59,020 nt of DNA from Desulfurococcales archaeon (GCA_015523295.1 WAKQ01000010.1:1-59020), one strand, 5' to 3'. Positions 32,597 through 41,688 are shown, counted from the first letter of the stretch. Notes: generated by a model from the sequence alone, not told the origin. Numbers and translations: made by a program.

Positions 32597-33232
32597 ATGA
32601 GTAGGATTGCCTTCCTATCAGGTGGAAAAGATTCCCTATATGCAGCTACCAGGTACTGGCCCCCTGACTTCGGCCTTTTCCTGGTCTATGAGTTCCCTGT
32701 TCCAAGCCCACACATAGTGAATCTGGGCAAGAGTGTGGAAACTATCCTTCTTGCAGGAATTCCCGTGGTAGTGGCAAGGTTGAATAAGAGCAGGGAGAGG
32801 GATGAAACCATACGTATCTTAAGAAAGTTAAGGGCCACTGAAATAATAGCAGGCGATGTCTATATTGAGGATCATCTTAAATACATGTCGGAAATTGCAG
32901 TTGAGGCCGGTGCTGAGCTAAGGGAGCCTTTATGGGGTCGGAATCCTGAGGAACTTCTTCGTGAGATTATGGGACAGGGTTTCGAAGCTCTCATCACAGG
33001 TATTAAGGGCTGTATGAAGGACTGGATTGGAGAGACCTTAAATAAAGCTACTGTTGAAGATTTTGTGAAAGATGCTCATAAATGTGGTTATGACCCGCTT
33101 GGTGAGAGGGGAGAGTATCATACATTGATTATAAAATCTCCTTACCATAAAAGCGCACTCACTTATAAAGCCCTCGACGTTGAAGTGAAACGTAAGGAAG
33201 GTGAAGACTACTATATACTTAAACTGGCTTAA
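32597..33232 (+). CDS. diphthine-ammonia ligase (Dph6-like PP-loop ATPase)
   Basis: The protein opens MSRIAFLSGGKDSLYA, the SGGKDS PP-loop, and has ITGIKGCMKDWIGE and DPLGERGEYHT, diagnostic of the Dph6/ATPbind_4 family. That family amidates diphthine on translation elongation factor 2. The 211-residue form from ATG 32597 fits family length; a TTG 60 bases upstream is open but is too close to the promoter. In archaea this is the last step of diphthamide synthesis. A role outside diphthamide cannot be excluded. Confidence 0.87.
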   Translation: MSRIAFLSGGKDSLYAATRYWPPDFGLFLVYEFPVPSPHIVNLGKSVETILLAGIPVVVARLNKSRERDETIRILRKLRATEIIAGDVYIEDHLKYMSEIAVEAGAELREPLWGRNPEELLREIMGQGFEALITGIKGCMKDWIGETLNKATVEDFVKDAHKCGYDPLGERGEYHTLIIKSPYHKSALTYKALDVEVKRKEGEDYYILKLA

Positions 33233-33307
33233 ACTCTTGAAGGAACCTGCATTAATGAGATTACATGCAAGTTAGGGAGAATACGTGCGTGTTATGCAAA
33301 GCCCCGT

Positions 33308-33361
33308 AGTCAGCAACGGGACTTCCAATCACGCTTCATCGAAGAGCGCTTTCATCATCCT
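33308..33361 (-). ncRNA. candidate C/D box sRNA
   Basis: On the minus strand, ATGATGA (C box, 33352-33358) is followed by a C'-like CGATGAA, a 21-nt stretch, and CTGA (D box, 33310-33313), spanning 49 nt, the usual size of archaeal 2'-O-methylation guides. The D' box is not clear, so this is weak. The 291-bp gap (33233-33523) holds nothing else I can support. Confidence 0.3.
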
Positions 33362-33523
33362 GTTTTAAAAGCGCACATCAATATCCATTATATCCCTTAA
33401 AAAGTGAAGAGAGCCCAAGTATGTTCTACACATCATTTGATATCCATGGATAATCTTAAATGCCTTCTAACATTGCAAGTTCTTAAGGACTGAAGACGTA
33501 AGTAATGAAGCGAGGGATAAACA

Positions 33524-34312
33524 GTGAAGTTAGTAAACTGGAGGCTTGTGCGGGAATTGTTGAAGTCAGTTGATGTAGCGCTTGAAGTAATGGATGCGAG
33601 AGATCCTCTCTCTACCAGAAGCAGGAAATTTGAAATCACTGCTGAGAGTTTAGGCGTTCCTATCCTGGTAGTGTTAAACAAGGCTGACTTAGTACCCCGC
33701 CACCTATGCCAGGGGTGGGTGTCATATTTAGAACGGCGTGAGGGTCTAAGAAGCGTTTGCATATCCGCGAGAAAAAGACTCGGTACCCGGGTTCTGAGAA
33801 GGTCCATCAAAGAGATTACTCGGAAAACCCCACTTTCCGTGGGAGTATTCGGCGTTCCTAAGGTGGGGAAATCAACACTAATTAATGTCCTTAAAGGAAG
33901 ACACTCAGCCTCTACATCTCCATATCCTGGCCTCCCAGGCTATACGAGAAGGGTTCAAATATATAGAATAGGTGGTGATATTTACCTCATCGATACTCCG
34001 GGGATAATACCTCCTGAAGCAGTGGGTGTTGACGCGGAGATCAGGTTACACGCGATAGACTCTCTAAGCAATCCAGTAGCTTCGGCAGTGAAACTCATCA
34101 AGAAAATCGTTGAGCATAACCCAAAGGCCTTCTTTAAGGCTTACGGTATTGACAGCATTGAACCTGACAAGGTCCTCAGGGAGCTGGCGGTGAAGAGAGG
34201 ATGGTTTTACAGGAAGGATAAAGAGCCGTTATTGATTGAATCCGCTAAAGCCATCATTAGGGATTACCTTGAAGGCAGGATACCCTTCTATGCTAGGCCT
34301 CCACGACTCTGA
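33524..34312 (+). CDS. circularly permuted GTPase, YlqF/RbgA-like
   Basis: G-motifs occur in permuted order: NKAD (G4, about 51), then G1 FGVPKVGKST (about 108-117), then G3 DTPG (about 155). This is the hallmark of YlqF/RbgA and YawG-type ribosome assembly GTPases. The N-terminus MDARDPLSTRS is typical. The protein probably helps assemble the large ribosomal subunit. The GTG start is 12 bp after a GAGGG. The archaeal-specific C-terminal tail has no recognised domain. Confidence 0.85.
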   Translation: MKLVNWRLVRELLKSVDVALEVMDARDPLSTRSRKFEITAESLGVPILVVLNKADLVPRHLCQGWVSYLERREGLRSVCISARKRLGTRVLRRSIKEITRKTPLSVGVFGVPKVGKSTLINVLKGRHSASTSPYPGLPGYTRRVQIYRIGGDIYLIDTPGIIPPEAVGVDAEIRLHAIDSLSNPVASAVKLIKKIVEHNPKAFFKAYGIDSIEPDKVLRELAVKRGWFYRKDKEPLLIESAKAIIRDYLEGRIPFYARPPRL

Positions 34313-35573
34313 GGATTTCGTCCTTGCTTAATTTGATGACCCTTAAGTAAGCGTCACTTATATCTCTTAGATCCCTGTTTTCTCCCATTATCATGACTGT
34401 GATTAGCCTAGCGTTCACCTCTCTAACTCTCTTAGATACATAATTTACTGATAGGTTATCCTCGCCGTCAGTGACTAGGACTATATCGGAGGCACCCTTA
34501 GCAGAGCTTGACCTAATATCGTCGCAAGCTGTTAGAATGGCCTTGCTGATATCAGTACCGCCGCTTCCAGCAACTCTAGCCAAGTATTTCACAGTTTCGA
34601 TCACCTCCTTAGGCTTGGGGCGCTTGGAGATCTTTATAAGTGAATGAGGGGAGCTATCGAAGAATCTAAGGTAGTACGCCCTCTGCTCTTTCCTAGCCTT
34701 AGTGAGGAGGGCTATGGCCGTCGCCTTAGCCCATCTAATCTTATCACCGTCCATACTTCCAGACTTGTCCGTGAGCAGGTAGATAGGACCATGTACTTTA
34801 GGGAGCACCTTCTCATAGAGAAGAAGGCGGGACTCCAAGAACTTCACCATGAAATAGATTTTAGGGGAAGCAAGTTCTGTAGGGACGACCCTCTCTAATA
34901 CATCCCCAAGCTCATAACCCCTGAACTCCCCATGATTAAATCTAACATAGTGCCTCTTAACCGATCTTCCGACATCAGGGACGAGGGTTAAGTACTCAAG
35001 CAACTCCTGAACCTCTGTTGACCTTGCAAGCTTGATTATCTCTGAACCGTCCTCAAGGAGATCCATCCTACTCCCCCTCCCAGGCTCCTCACCTCTCCCT
35101 AGAAGCTTCCTGAGCTCCCTTATGTAGACTAGCTCATTTCTTACATTGTTTACAGCTCGACGCACTGCATTCATTACGGATTTAGAGTCTGTGCCTCCCC
35201 CACCGCCTTCATCGCTCCTCCCACCCCTCTCTTCACTCAACTCTGTGAGGACATGATCTGCGATGGATGCAGAAAGTAGGGTACTTAACTCGGAGTCAGC
35301 TATTGAGTGCCTGCGGAGTTCTAAGGCCTCATCAGCCGTAATCAGGCCCTTAATTATATAGTAATGGGTCTCCATTTCCGCAGGAACTTGTGATAGAGGA
35401 AGAATAAGCGGGTAGGGAAGGTACATCGAGTAAAAGATATCTATGGCGAGCTCCAGCCTTAAATCCTTAATTCGTTCTCTTCTACCCACTTTCTTAGCCA
35501 GCTCAATCACTGACTCCCCTCTGTACCTGACCACGGGAGCGCTATATTTGATTCCTTTTAAAACGCCGGTCAT
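34293..35573 (-). CDS. VWA domain protein, partner of MoxR/RavA-type ATPase
   Basis: The C-terminal 200 residues contain a von Willebrand A domain with a MIDAS: LTDKSGSMDG (DxSxS), a central Thr within SGGTDISKA, and VTDGEDN (Asp). The N-terminal half is helical, with an acidic/Gly-rich stretch around residue 120. It is coupled to the ATPase gene upstream by an ATGA overlap. MoxR/VWA pairs act as metal-dependent chaperones that remodel or insert cofactors into enzymes, and the client here is unknown. Its 3' end overlaps the GTPase gene by 20 bp. Confidence 0.85.
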   Translation of the reverse strand: MTGVLKGIKYSAPVVRYRGESVIELAKKVGRRERIKDLRLELAIDIFYSMYLPYPLILPLSQVPAEMETHYYIIKGLITADEALELRRHSIADSELSTLLSASIADHVLTELSEERGGRSDEGGGGGTDSKSVMNAVRRAVNNVRNELVYIRELRKLLGRGEEPGRGSRMDLLEDGSEIIKLARSTEVQELLEYLTLVPDVGRSVKRHYVRFNHGEFRGYELGDVLERVVPTELASPKIYFMVKFLESRLLLYEKVLPKVHGPIYLLTDKSGSMDGDKIRWAKATAIALLTKARKEQRAYYLRFFDSSPHSLIKISKRPKPKEVIETVKYLARVAGSGGTDISKAILTACDDIRSSSAKGASDIVLVTDGEDNLSVNYVSKRVREVNARLITVMIMGENRDLRDISDAYLRVIKLSKDEILRVVEA

Positions 35574-36724
35574 TACATGGGATTCCTCCCATCAATCACT
35601 TCTAGGGTGTTATCGATAATTTCAATGACTTCACTTGCGAGCCTCATAACCTTGCTGTCCCTGCATTCCTCTGCTATGCTCACCACTCTATCTCTTGTGG
35701 TCTTAAGATCCCGGGAGATGAGTCTGAACCTTGAATCTATGTACTTGCTCTCAATACCTTGAAGTGAGAGGACATAATTCATAACATCTCTCACATTTTC
35801 TTTGATTTCCTCCAACTCCCTAAGATATTTGTATGAAGTCTTTAGTTCCTCAGCAAGGACTGTCTCAACCTTCTCCAGCTCTTCCCAGTCATGTGGAATT
35901 ACGTATTTGGCGACCAGCAAGTCCTTCTCAACAGCCTTATCCCTACCTTCAAGCAATGCGTTGGCGGCCATGTACTTGAGGAGCTTGCCCTTCCTTCTAT
36001 CAGTGACGTGGATCCCCCTGTTTTCGAAGATGGCGAGTAACTTCGTGAGCTTCCCTATTGCAGGCGTTAGATCGACGTTTAGAACTTTCTCATGATACCT
36101 CCTCAGGTCCCTGAGATCTAGTGTCTTAGTACCGCCTAATCCTCCCATGTAGTACTGCTTTTTCTCTATCTCCCAAGACTTCCTCAGGAGGTCAGGCCAT
36201 AAATCCTCTGGTATAGGTCTGACGAAATGTCTTGCCGCAAACCTATCGTAGAGTGCTTCAACCTCGGGATCTTCAGGTACCTCATTGCTCGCCCCGAAAA
36301 GAGACCAGAGAGGTACGCTGACCTCCGAATAACCATCATAAAGAACTCTCTCCTGAAGGAGTGAATTAAGTGCGTTAAGGATTGCTGAGTTAGCTTTGAA
36401 TATTTCATCGAGGAACGCTATCTCAGCTTCAGGGAGTTTGTTCCTAGATAACCTAACATATACGCCCTTCTCCAGGGCTTTAATGTCTATAGGTCCGAAA
36501 AGTTCGGAGGGTTCTGTAAATCTTGTTAGAAGATATTTAAAGAAACGAGCATTGAGGAGCTCCGCCGCTCTACGAACAAGTGCTGATTTAGCAGAGCCCG
36601 GCTCCCCAATAAAGACGCAGTGCTCCCTTGCTAGAAGGGTCAATGTTATCACCTTAGCCTCCTCCTCCCTGCCTACAAAGGGGAGGCTGAGCTCCCTCAT
36701 AAAGGTTCCAAGACCGTCGAGCAA
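35573..36724 (-). CDS. MoxR/RavA-family AAA+ ATPase
   Basis: The sequence LPFVGREEEAK with EHCVFIGEPGSAKSALVRRAA (Walker A about 39-46) and IAFLDEIFKANSAILNALNSLLQER (Walker B, sensor helix) is the RavA/MoxR signature; sensor 1 is LFGASNEVPED. The 383-residue length and long helical C-terminal third fit the RavA branch. With the downstream VWA protein it forms a typical chaperone pair. Confidence 0.9.
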   Translation of the reverse strand: MLDGLGTFMRELSLPFVGREEEAKVITLTLLAREHCVFIGEPGSAKSALVRRAAELLNARFFKYLLTRFTEPSELFGPIDIKALEKGVYVRLSRNKLPEAEIAFLDEIFKANSAILNALNSLLQERVLYDGYSEVSVPLWSLFGASNEVPEDPEVEALYDRFAARHFVRPIPEDLWPDLLRKSWEIEKKQYYMGGLGGTKTLDLRDLRRYHEKVLNVDLTPAIGKLTKLLAIFENRGIHVTDRRKGKLLKYMAANALLEGRDKAVEKDLLVAKYVIPHDWEELEKVETVLAEELKTSYKYLRELEEIKENVRDVMNYVLSLQGIESKYIDSRFRLISRDLKTTRDRVVSIAEECRDSKVMRLASEVIEIIDNTLEVIDGRNPM

Positions 36725-36853
36725 CCTCCGTACCCTAAAATTGATGAAGCCTACATGATTAATAAGTGGCTTGGTTAAGCCTTGATTGATGTCGTAAGGG
36801 AGGAAAGCAAAGATAAAGGAAATAAGGCCTTATATTAAAGACATGGTTGATCG

Positions 36854-36954
36854 GGGGCCGTAGTTTAGCTTGGGAGAATGCGGGGTTCGGGTCCTCACTC
36901 GCACGGCGGCGGAAGTCCCCGTGGTCCGGGGTTCAAATCCCCGCGGCCCCACCA
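36854..36954 (+). tRNA. tRNA-Pro (anticodon CGG) with 24-nt intron
   Basis: Acceptor GGGGCCG/CGGCCCC, D stem GTTT/GAAT, anticodon stem CGGGG/CCCCG, T arm CGGGG/CCCCG around TTCAAAT, A73 and encoded CCA are all present. The anticodon loop is T-T-C-G-G-G then T, with anticodon CGG at 36888-36890. A 24-nt intron (36892-36915) interrupts after position 37, the canonical archaeal site. A TATA-like CTTATATTAAA ends 15 bp upstream. Removal by the bulge-helix-bulge endonuclease is inferred. Confidence 0.9.
36892..36915 (+). other. tRNA intron (24 nt) in tRNA-Pro
   Basis: Removing these 24 nt restores a 7-nt anticodon loop TTCGGGT and a 5-bp anticodon stem. The ends could shift by one base. It contains a GC-rich CACGGCGGCGG stretch that can support the splicing helix. 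Confidence 0.8.
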
Positions 36955-36965
36955 ACTTCTATGCC

Positions 36966-37262
36966 TTATGTAAGCTTTCTGCAGATCTCCATCCCCTTAC
37001 TACTAAGCATGTATATCGTGACTTTCCTAGGAGGAATGCCGCTTCCTCTGAGGGGGCATATCTTTGAGAGAGGACATGAGTTACAGTTGGACGTCTGCGC
37101 TGCTTCAAGTAAAACACCTTCTGAGAGGAGAAAGTTAATCGTCTTCCTCACCTCACTCTCTGGGACTCTGGCAAGCTTGGCTATTGAATAAGTTGAACCT
37201 CCTTTAAACTTGCATACTATCTTCAAGATCTTTAGAAACCTATCGTCTTCATGCAACATCAC
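36966..37262 (-). CDS. winged-helix regulator with cysteine cluster
   Basis: The first 60 residues form a winged helix (STYSIAKLARVPESEVRKTINFLLSEGVLLE). A loop with CNSCPLSKICPLRG (CxxCxxxxxC) follows, plus one further cysteine near the end, and a short beta stretch. The cysteine spacing suggests an Fe-S cluster or zinc-dependent sensor. Its ATG overlaps the stop of the SIS gene (ATGA), so the pair is co-translated. It might sense redox or iron; the target is unknown. Confidence 0.65.
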   Translation of the reverse strand: MMLHEDDRFLKILKIVCKFKGGSTYSIAKLARVPESEVRKTINFLLSEGVLLEAAQTSNCNSCPLSKICPLRGSGIPPRKVTIYMLSSKGMEICRKLT

Positions 37263-38182
37263 TCACCGTAAATCACGGGTGTGGATTCTTCAAGAATGGA
37301 CTTTCGCTGCATGAAGCAAGGCTTTGTAAGCATAAGTTCATCAGCGACATGAGCTAAGGTAAGAACCGCGATCCTAAAGGTGTTAAGGAAGTCGCTTATG
37401 GAGTTCATTCCTGTATTTAAATGGATGGCATTAAATCCGGAATTACCTACTATTTCGTACGCTCTCCGGGTCCTTAAATCATTGCCTATGAAAATTGCTG
37501 TAGTTCCCTCACCAAGGGAATAGATAGGTGCGTGAAGGAACTGTTCACTGGAATAAGTCCTGGCCGGTTTACATAGGATTTCATAAAGTTTGAGTGCTAT
37601 GAATTCAGCTAAGAGTCTGCCAAGCCCGCTACCCACTAAAACGACCTCCTTAGCTCTACCAAGATCTATGTAAGGGAGGTGAATACTACTAACGTCCCTT
37701 ACTTCAAGCGTGCGTATACCATAAAGAGCCGCGACAGCAGCTACCGCAGAAACGAAATTCCCCACCCCTATAGGGAGTTCCCCACCCTTATAAGATATCC
37801 TAATTACGTAATCCGATGATTTAGCAAGCGGCGAGTCCCCCTCAGCCGTCATACTTACTGCAGTCCAACCCCTCCTTTCCCTCAACGACTTTAACGCATT
37901 AATGACCTCCTTAGTCTTGCCTTTAACTGAAATCCCTATAACTACCCCTTCATTCCATGAGGGAGGGTTTTGAACAACCTCATAGGGGTCTAGGGCTACA
38001 ACCCTGTTCCTAGAGACATACTGGAGAATCTCAGCAACAACCATTGAGTCCCCAGCTCCTGTAGCTACCCCATGATGATTTTTCAGATGGGTATTGACTT
38101 CATAGTTCTCACGTATTTGACGATCTATTATTTCAGGGATTAGAGACACCTCTCTCCTCAAGTAATCTCCTACAGATACCAT
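37259..38182 (-). CDS. SIS-domain sugar-phosphate isomerase-like protein
   Basis: Two SIS subdomains are visible: first AVATGAGDSMVVAEILQ then VVIGISVKGKTKEVINALK, and second VVLVGSGLGRLLAEFIALKLYE. The layout resembles the archaeal bifunctional phosphoglucose/phosphomannose isomerase, about 300-330 residues; this one has 307. The Ser/Thr phosphate-binding residues look partly replaced (SVKGKT for S-x-S-GNT), so activity is uncertain. It precedes a winged-helix gene with overlapping stop/start codons. Confidence 0.7.
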   Translation of the reverse strand: MVSVGDYLRREVSLIPEIIDRQIRENYEVNTHLKNHHGVATGAGDSMVVAEILQYVSRNRVVALDPYEVVQNPPSWNEGVVIGISVKGKTKEVINALKSLRERRGWTAVSMTAEGDSPLAKSSDYVIRISYKGGELPIGVGNFVSAVAAVAALYGIRTLEVRDVSSIHLPYIDLGRAKEVVLVGSGLGRLLAEFIALKLYEILCKPARTYSSEQFLHAPIYSLGEGTTAIFIGNDLRTRRAYEIVGNSGFNAIHLNTGMNSISDFLNTFRIAVLTLAHVADELMLTKPCFMQRKSILEESTPVIYGE

Positions 38183-38238
38183 TGTATATTACCCAACCAT
38201 TTTATCCCTCCAAAGAGGATAAGTGTTGGTGATACTGT

Positions 38239-38535
38239 TTGTCTAATCCAGTTAAGCCTTGTAAGGATGGCTCACTCATATATGTATATGTTATCCCTTC
38301 CTCGAGGGTTACTAAGATTGAGGGTGTTGAAAATGGTAGGCTAGTAGTTAAGATCTCCTCGCCGCCTGTGAAGGGTAAGGCTAATGTGGAACTCCTGAAA
38401 ACGTTTAAAAAGATCCTGAAGACTAAGGTTTCCCTCATATCTGGTGAGACATCTAGGGAGAAATTAATTAAGGTTGATGGCTTACCCCCTTCCGAGGTGG
38501 CAAAGAAGCTCGGTTTGAAGGGCGGAAGTTTATGA
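38239..38535 (+). CDS. DUF167/YggU family protein
   Basis: This 98-residue protein reads IYVYVIPSSRVTKIEGVENGRLVVKISSPPVKGKANVELLKTF and VSLISGETSREKLIKVDG, the DUF167 pattern with its PPVxGKAN and SGxxSRxK motifs. The family is small and widespread, and has no established function. The start is TTG. It is divergent from the SIS gene. Confidence 0.85.
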   Translation: MSNPVKPCKDGSLIYVYVIPSSRVTKIEGVENGRLVVKISSPPVKGKANVELLKTFKKILKTKVSLISGETSREKLIKVDGLPPSEVAKKLGLKGGSL

Positions 38536-38546
38536 TTCCTTAAGAG

Positions 38547-39827
38547 CTAAAACTCGAAGAGAAGTCTTTCGCCATTTGTGGGGAAGAGGACGTTTTCCTC
38601 ACCTACTAACACATCAAGACGTTCTTTAAAGTGAATGCCTACTTCAGGATCTGAGTGAACTATGATAACCTTCTTCAAGTTCTTAACGGTTCTAACTAGG
38701 TTTGTGAGCCCGTCAACTCCTGCATGGCTTGAGAAGTCAAACCACTGCAGCCTAGCTTTGAGAAGAGGTGCATTGTCAGCGAACTTTCCCTCCTCAAAGA
38801 GCCTTCTACCAGGTGTATTGGGTGCTTGGTAAGATACAAGGAATACTGCATTCTTTCTTTTATCCCCTAGTTTCTTTATGTAGTACTGCGCAGGACCCCC
38901 CTTAAGCATCCCTGCCGATGATATGATTATATTTCCTTCACCTTTAACTATTCTGCGTCTATCACCGGAATTTCTCACAGACTTGAAATTATCTACGGCT
39001 TTAGTGAGGAGATTGTAACGATTAATGAATTCTGGATGGCTGACCATGATCTCAGTAACGGTTCTAATCATTCCATCATAGAATACGTTTGCCTCAGGTA
39101 GCTTTTCGGCTAAAAGGGACATGATTTCCTGAGACCTACCGAGACTGAATGCAGGGACTAAAACATTCCCCCCTCCCTCTATAACCTCCTTGACAGATTC
39201 AATGAATTCTTTCTCTATCTCTTCACGTGGAGGATGAGTGGAATTACCGTATGTTCCCTCAATAACCATTACGTCAGCCTCGACACCATCTAAACGTGCT
39301 CCGTCAACTAACCTAGTAGGCACTGTGTTGACATCACCTGTGTACAGCACTTTCGCATCGCCTAAGTCAACGCGGATCATCCCACTACCGGGAATATGGC
39401 CTGCATTGATGAACTCAACTCCATAGTCACCGTACTCGTATATTTTACCGTAAGTTACCTCGCTTACGTTATCAAGCATTAAATCCACATCCACCTGCTC
39501 GAATGGCAAGTAGTAACCTGAGAGCTTCATGAAGTCGTGAATCATGAGTTTCCCCAGCTCTTTCGTAATCGAGGTCATTAAGGCAGGCAATTGCGAGGTA
39601 GTGTAAAGGAAGGGAGCCGCACCTATGTGATCTAGGTGGGCATGCGTTATAGCTAAAGCAACGACCTCTGAGGGCTTTATATGTAAGGGAAGCTGAGGCT
39701 CGTCCCTTTCGTTAAAGTTAACTCCGTAATCCATTAATACGTACATACCAGAGCCGTTGCCTACGGCTATTGCAGCTCTCCCTACCTCTCTCCCACCTCC
39801 TAACACTTTTATTTCAATTCTTGCCAT
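38547..39827 (-). CDS. beta-CASP RNase, aCPSF2 type
   Basis: Metallo-beta-lactamase motifs are present: THAHLDHIGA (HxHxDH), HIPGSGMIRVD (His) and YTGDVNT (Asp). They are followed by beta-CASP motifs: FIEGTYGN-type Glu region (A), SSHAGVDG (B) and VHSD (C). At 427 residues with no N-terminal KH domains, it matches the shorter archaeal aCPSF2 rather than aCPSF1. The enzyme processes or degrades RNA with endo- and 5'-exonuclease activity. I start at the ATG 39827, preceded by GGTGAAGATACAT, rather than a GTG 12 bases upstream. Confidence 0.88.
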   Translation of the reverse strand: MARIEIKVLGGGREVGRAAIAVGNGSGMYVLMDYGVNFNERDEPQLPLHIKPSEVVALAITHAHLDHIGAAPFLYTTSQLPALMTSITKELGKLMIHDFMKLSGYYLPFEQVDVDLMLDNVSEVTYGKIYEYGDYGVEFINAGHIPGSGMIRVDLGDAKVLYTGDVNTVPTRLVDGARLDGVEADVMVIEGTYGNSTHPPREEIEKEFIESVKEVIEGGGNVLVPAFSLGRSQEIMSLLAEKLPEANVFYDGMIRTVTEIMVSHPEFINRYNLLTKAVDNFKSVRNSGDRRRIVKGEGNIIISSAGMLKGGPAQYYIKKLGDKRKNAVFLVSYQAPNTPGRRLFEEGKFADNAPLLKARLQWFDFSSHAGVDGLTNLVRTVKNLKKVIIVHSDPEVGIHFKERLDVLVGEENVLFPTNGERLLFEF

Positions 39828-39889
39828 ATGTATCTTCACCTAGGAAAACCTATTTTATTTGAAGTTATAAGTTGAATTGAGGTTGGACT

Positions 39890-40249
39890 ATGTTTCCCAT
39901 GAATCCCAGGGACTTAAGGAGAATGATGAAGAGGATGGGTATTGATGTAGAGGAGGTTAAAGGGGTTAAATCCGTCACCATCTCGACTGAGGGTAAGGAC
40001 ATAATATTGAGGGAGCCGCAGGTCACTGTGATGAGCGTACAAGGAAAGAAAATCTATCAGATAATATCGACGATACCGGAGGAAGTTGTTGAGGCTAATG
40101 AGGAGGAAGTAGCAGAGGTGAACTTTACGGAAGATGATATCTCATTTGTGATGAGTCAAGCTGGGGTTGACAGGGAGAAGGCGGTAGAGGCTTTGAAAAA
40201 AGCCGAAGGTGATATAGCTAAGGCCATACTCCTGCTTACTGGAGGATAA
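39890..40249 (+). CDS. nac: nascent polypeptide-associated complex protein
   Basis: The NAC domain (about 30-80) has GKDIILREPQVTVMSVQGKKIYQI, and a C-terminal UBA domain has DISFVMSQAGVDREKAVEALKKAEGDIAKAILLL. The N-terminal MNPRDLRRMMKRMGI is typical of archaeal NAC, which forms a homodimer on ribosomes to shield nascent chains. A GAGGTTGG Shine-Dalgarno precedes the ATG. Confidence 0.96.
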   Translation: MFPMNPRDLRRMMKRMGIDVEEVKGVKSVTISTEGKDIILREPQVTVMSVQGKKIYQIISTIPEEVVEANEEEVAEVNFTEDDISFVMSQAGVDREKAVEALKKAEGDIAKAILLLTGG

Positions 40250-40287
40250 ACGCCTAGGGAAGTTTTATAACTGCAGAACCTTAAAAA

Positions 40288-41688
40288 TCAGATAATAGGC
40301 CACTTTATCTCAGGCTCTTTACATATACCAGCTCTCTCGAATAGCTCCCTTGCATGCCTTCCTACATCTTCCAGAACCTTATCTTCATTGATGGTTAAGA
40401 TCTTCCTGTTCTTCATGACGACCTTACCATCAATAATGACGTCGCTCACATCGTCGCCATGGGCTGCGTATACTATGTGGGACACTGGGTCATTCATGGG
40501 CATTAGCTTCGGATCCCAGTAGTTTATCGTTATGATGTCTGCTTTCTTACCAGGCTCGATAGACCCTATAACGTCCTGAAGACCTAATGCCTTAGCCCCT
40601 CTCAGGGTCGCCATCTCTATTATGTCTTCTGCTCTGACGGCCTCAGGATCTAGCTTAGATGCTGTCTGGAGAAGGGCAGCAATCTTCATTTCTTCAATTA
40701 AGTCATAATTGTCGTTGCTTGGCCCTCCGTCACAGCCTAGGGTAACATTTACTCCAGCATTGAGCATGTCCGCCACCCTTGCAATACCTGATCCTAGCTT
40801 GCTATTGCAGGATGGGTTATGGCTTACGTTCGTGGACGTGTCTGCCAGCAGTTTGATTTCATCGTCAGTTATCCATACAGTGTGAACTAAGACAACATTA
40901 GGTCCTGTAAGGCCTACATAATGTGCAAACTCTATTGGCTTTCTCCCAAACTCCCTGGTTAGGTAGATGACGTCATCCTTCACCTCAGCCAGGTGCATTG
41001 TTATGCCGGTGCCCAGCTCTTTTGCTTTTGAGGAAATCTCCCTGAAGAGTTCCAGGCTCACAGCACCGGGGGTTCTAGGACCGAACCATATGAATATCCG
41101 GCCGTCCCATCCATTATACTTGTTGAATAACCTTATGGTGTCACCCATGCTTTGTTCGCCTGTCTCCACTAAGCCTGGGTGCAGTGCGTTTTCCTCAGTC
41201 GCATATCCTGTCATATCCATGACGTGTCTTGAGATCGCTGCCCTGAGCCCTACATCGTGGACTCTCTCAATAATTCTGTCAGGGCCGTAACGTCCGACCA
41301 ACCCAGTTTCGAGAAATGTTGTTGTCCCAGTCTTGATCATCTCCACCATAGTTAGGGTCGCAGCGGCTAGGGCGTCGTCAGCCGTCATATTACCTTGGAG
41401 GGGCCAGACCCTATCCTTAAGCCAGGGAATCAGCCTCCTATAGTTGGCGCATGCCTTAAGCATGCCCTGAACTAAATGTACATGAGTGTCTACCAAGCCT
41501 GGCATGACAATATGTTTCGAAGCGTCTATGACCTCATCAGCTTTCCCCATATAATCCTTATCGAGTTCCGAGCACTTACCCACTGCTCTTATAATGCCAT
41601 CCTCTACAGCCACACAGCCGTCCTTTATTATCTCCCTTTTCTTATTCATGGTTATAACAAATTTACCCCTGATGTACAGGTCGGTCAT
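40288..41688 (-). CDS. S-adenosylhomocysteine/5'-methylthioadenosine/adenosine deaminase (MtaD-like)
   Basis: Metal-site motifs are complete: LVDTHVHL (HxH), MHLAEV (His), LVHTVW (His) and GCDGGPSND (Asp). The 466 residues and overall layout match archaeal and bacterial MtaD/DadD/TrzA-type deaminases, which act on purine nucleosides such as SAH, MTA, or 5'-deoxyadenosine. The start ATG has GGTGATC upstream. Together with adenine deaminase 80 bp away on the opposite strand, it points to purine salvage. Confidence 0.87.
   Translation of the reverse strand: MTDLYIRGKFVITMNKKREIIKDGCVAVEDGIIRAVGKCSELDKDYMGKADEVIDASKHIVMPGLVDTHVHLVQGMLKACANYRRLIPWLKDRVWPLQGNMTADDALAAATLTMVEMIKTGTTTFLETGLVGRYGPDRIIERVHDVGLRAAISRHVMDMTGYATEENALHPGLVETGEQSMGDTIRLFNKYNGWDGRIFIWFGPRTPGAVSLELFREISSKAKELGTGITMHLAEVKDDVIYLTREFGRKPIEFAHYVGLTGPNVVLVHTVWITDDEIKLLADTSTNVSHNPSCNSKLGSGIARVADMLNAGVNVTLGCDGGPSNDNYDLIEEMKIAALLQTASKLDPEAVRAEDIIEMATLRGAKALGLQDVIGSIEPGKKADIITINYWDPKLMPMNDPVSHIVYAAHGDDVSDVIIDGKVVMKNRKILTINEDKVLEDVGRHARELFERAGICKEPEIKWPII

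Noticed and set aside
36847-37191. Open frames across tRNA-Pro and the following winged-helix gene
   Set aside because: They are mirror frames of the tRNA and of the minus-strand gene; no start signal or family match.
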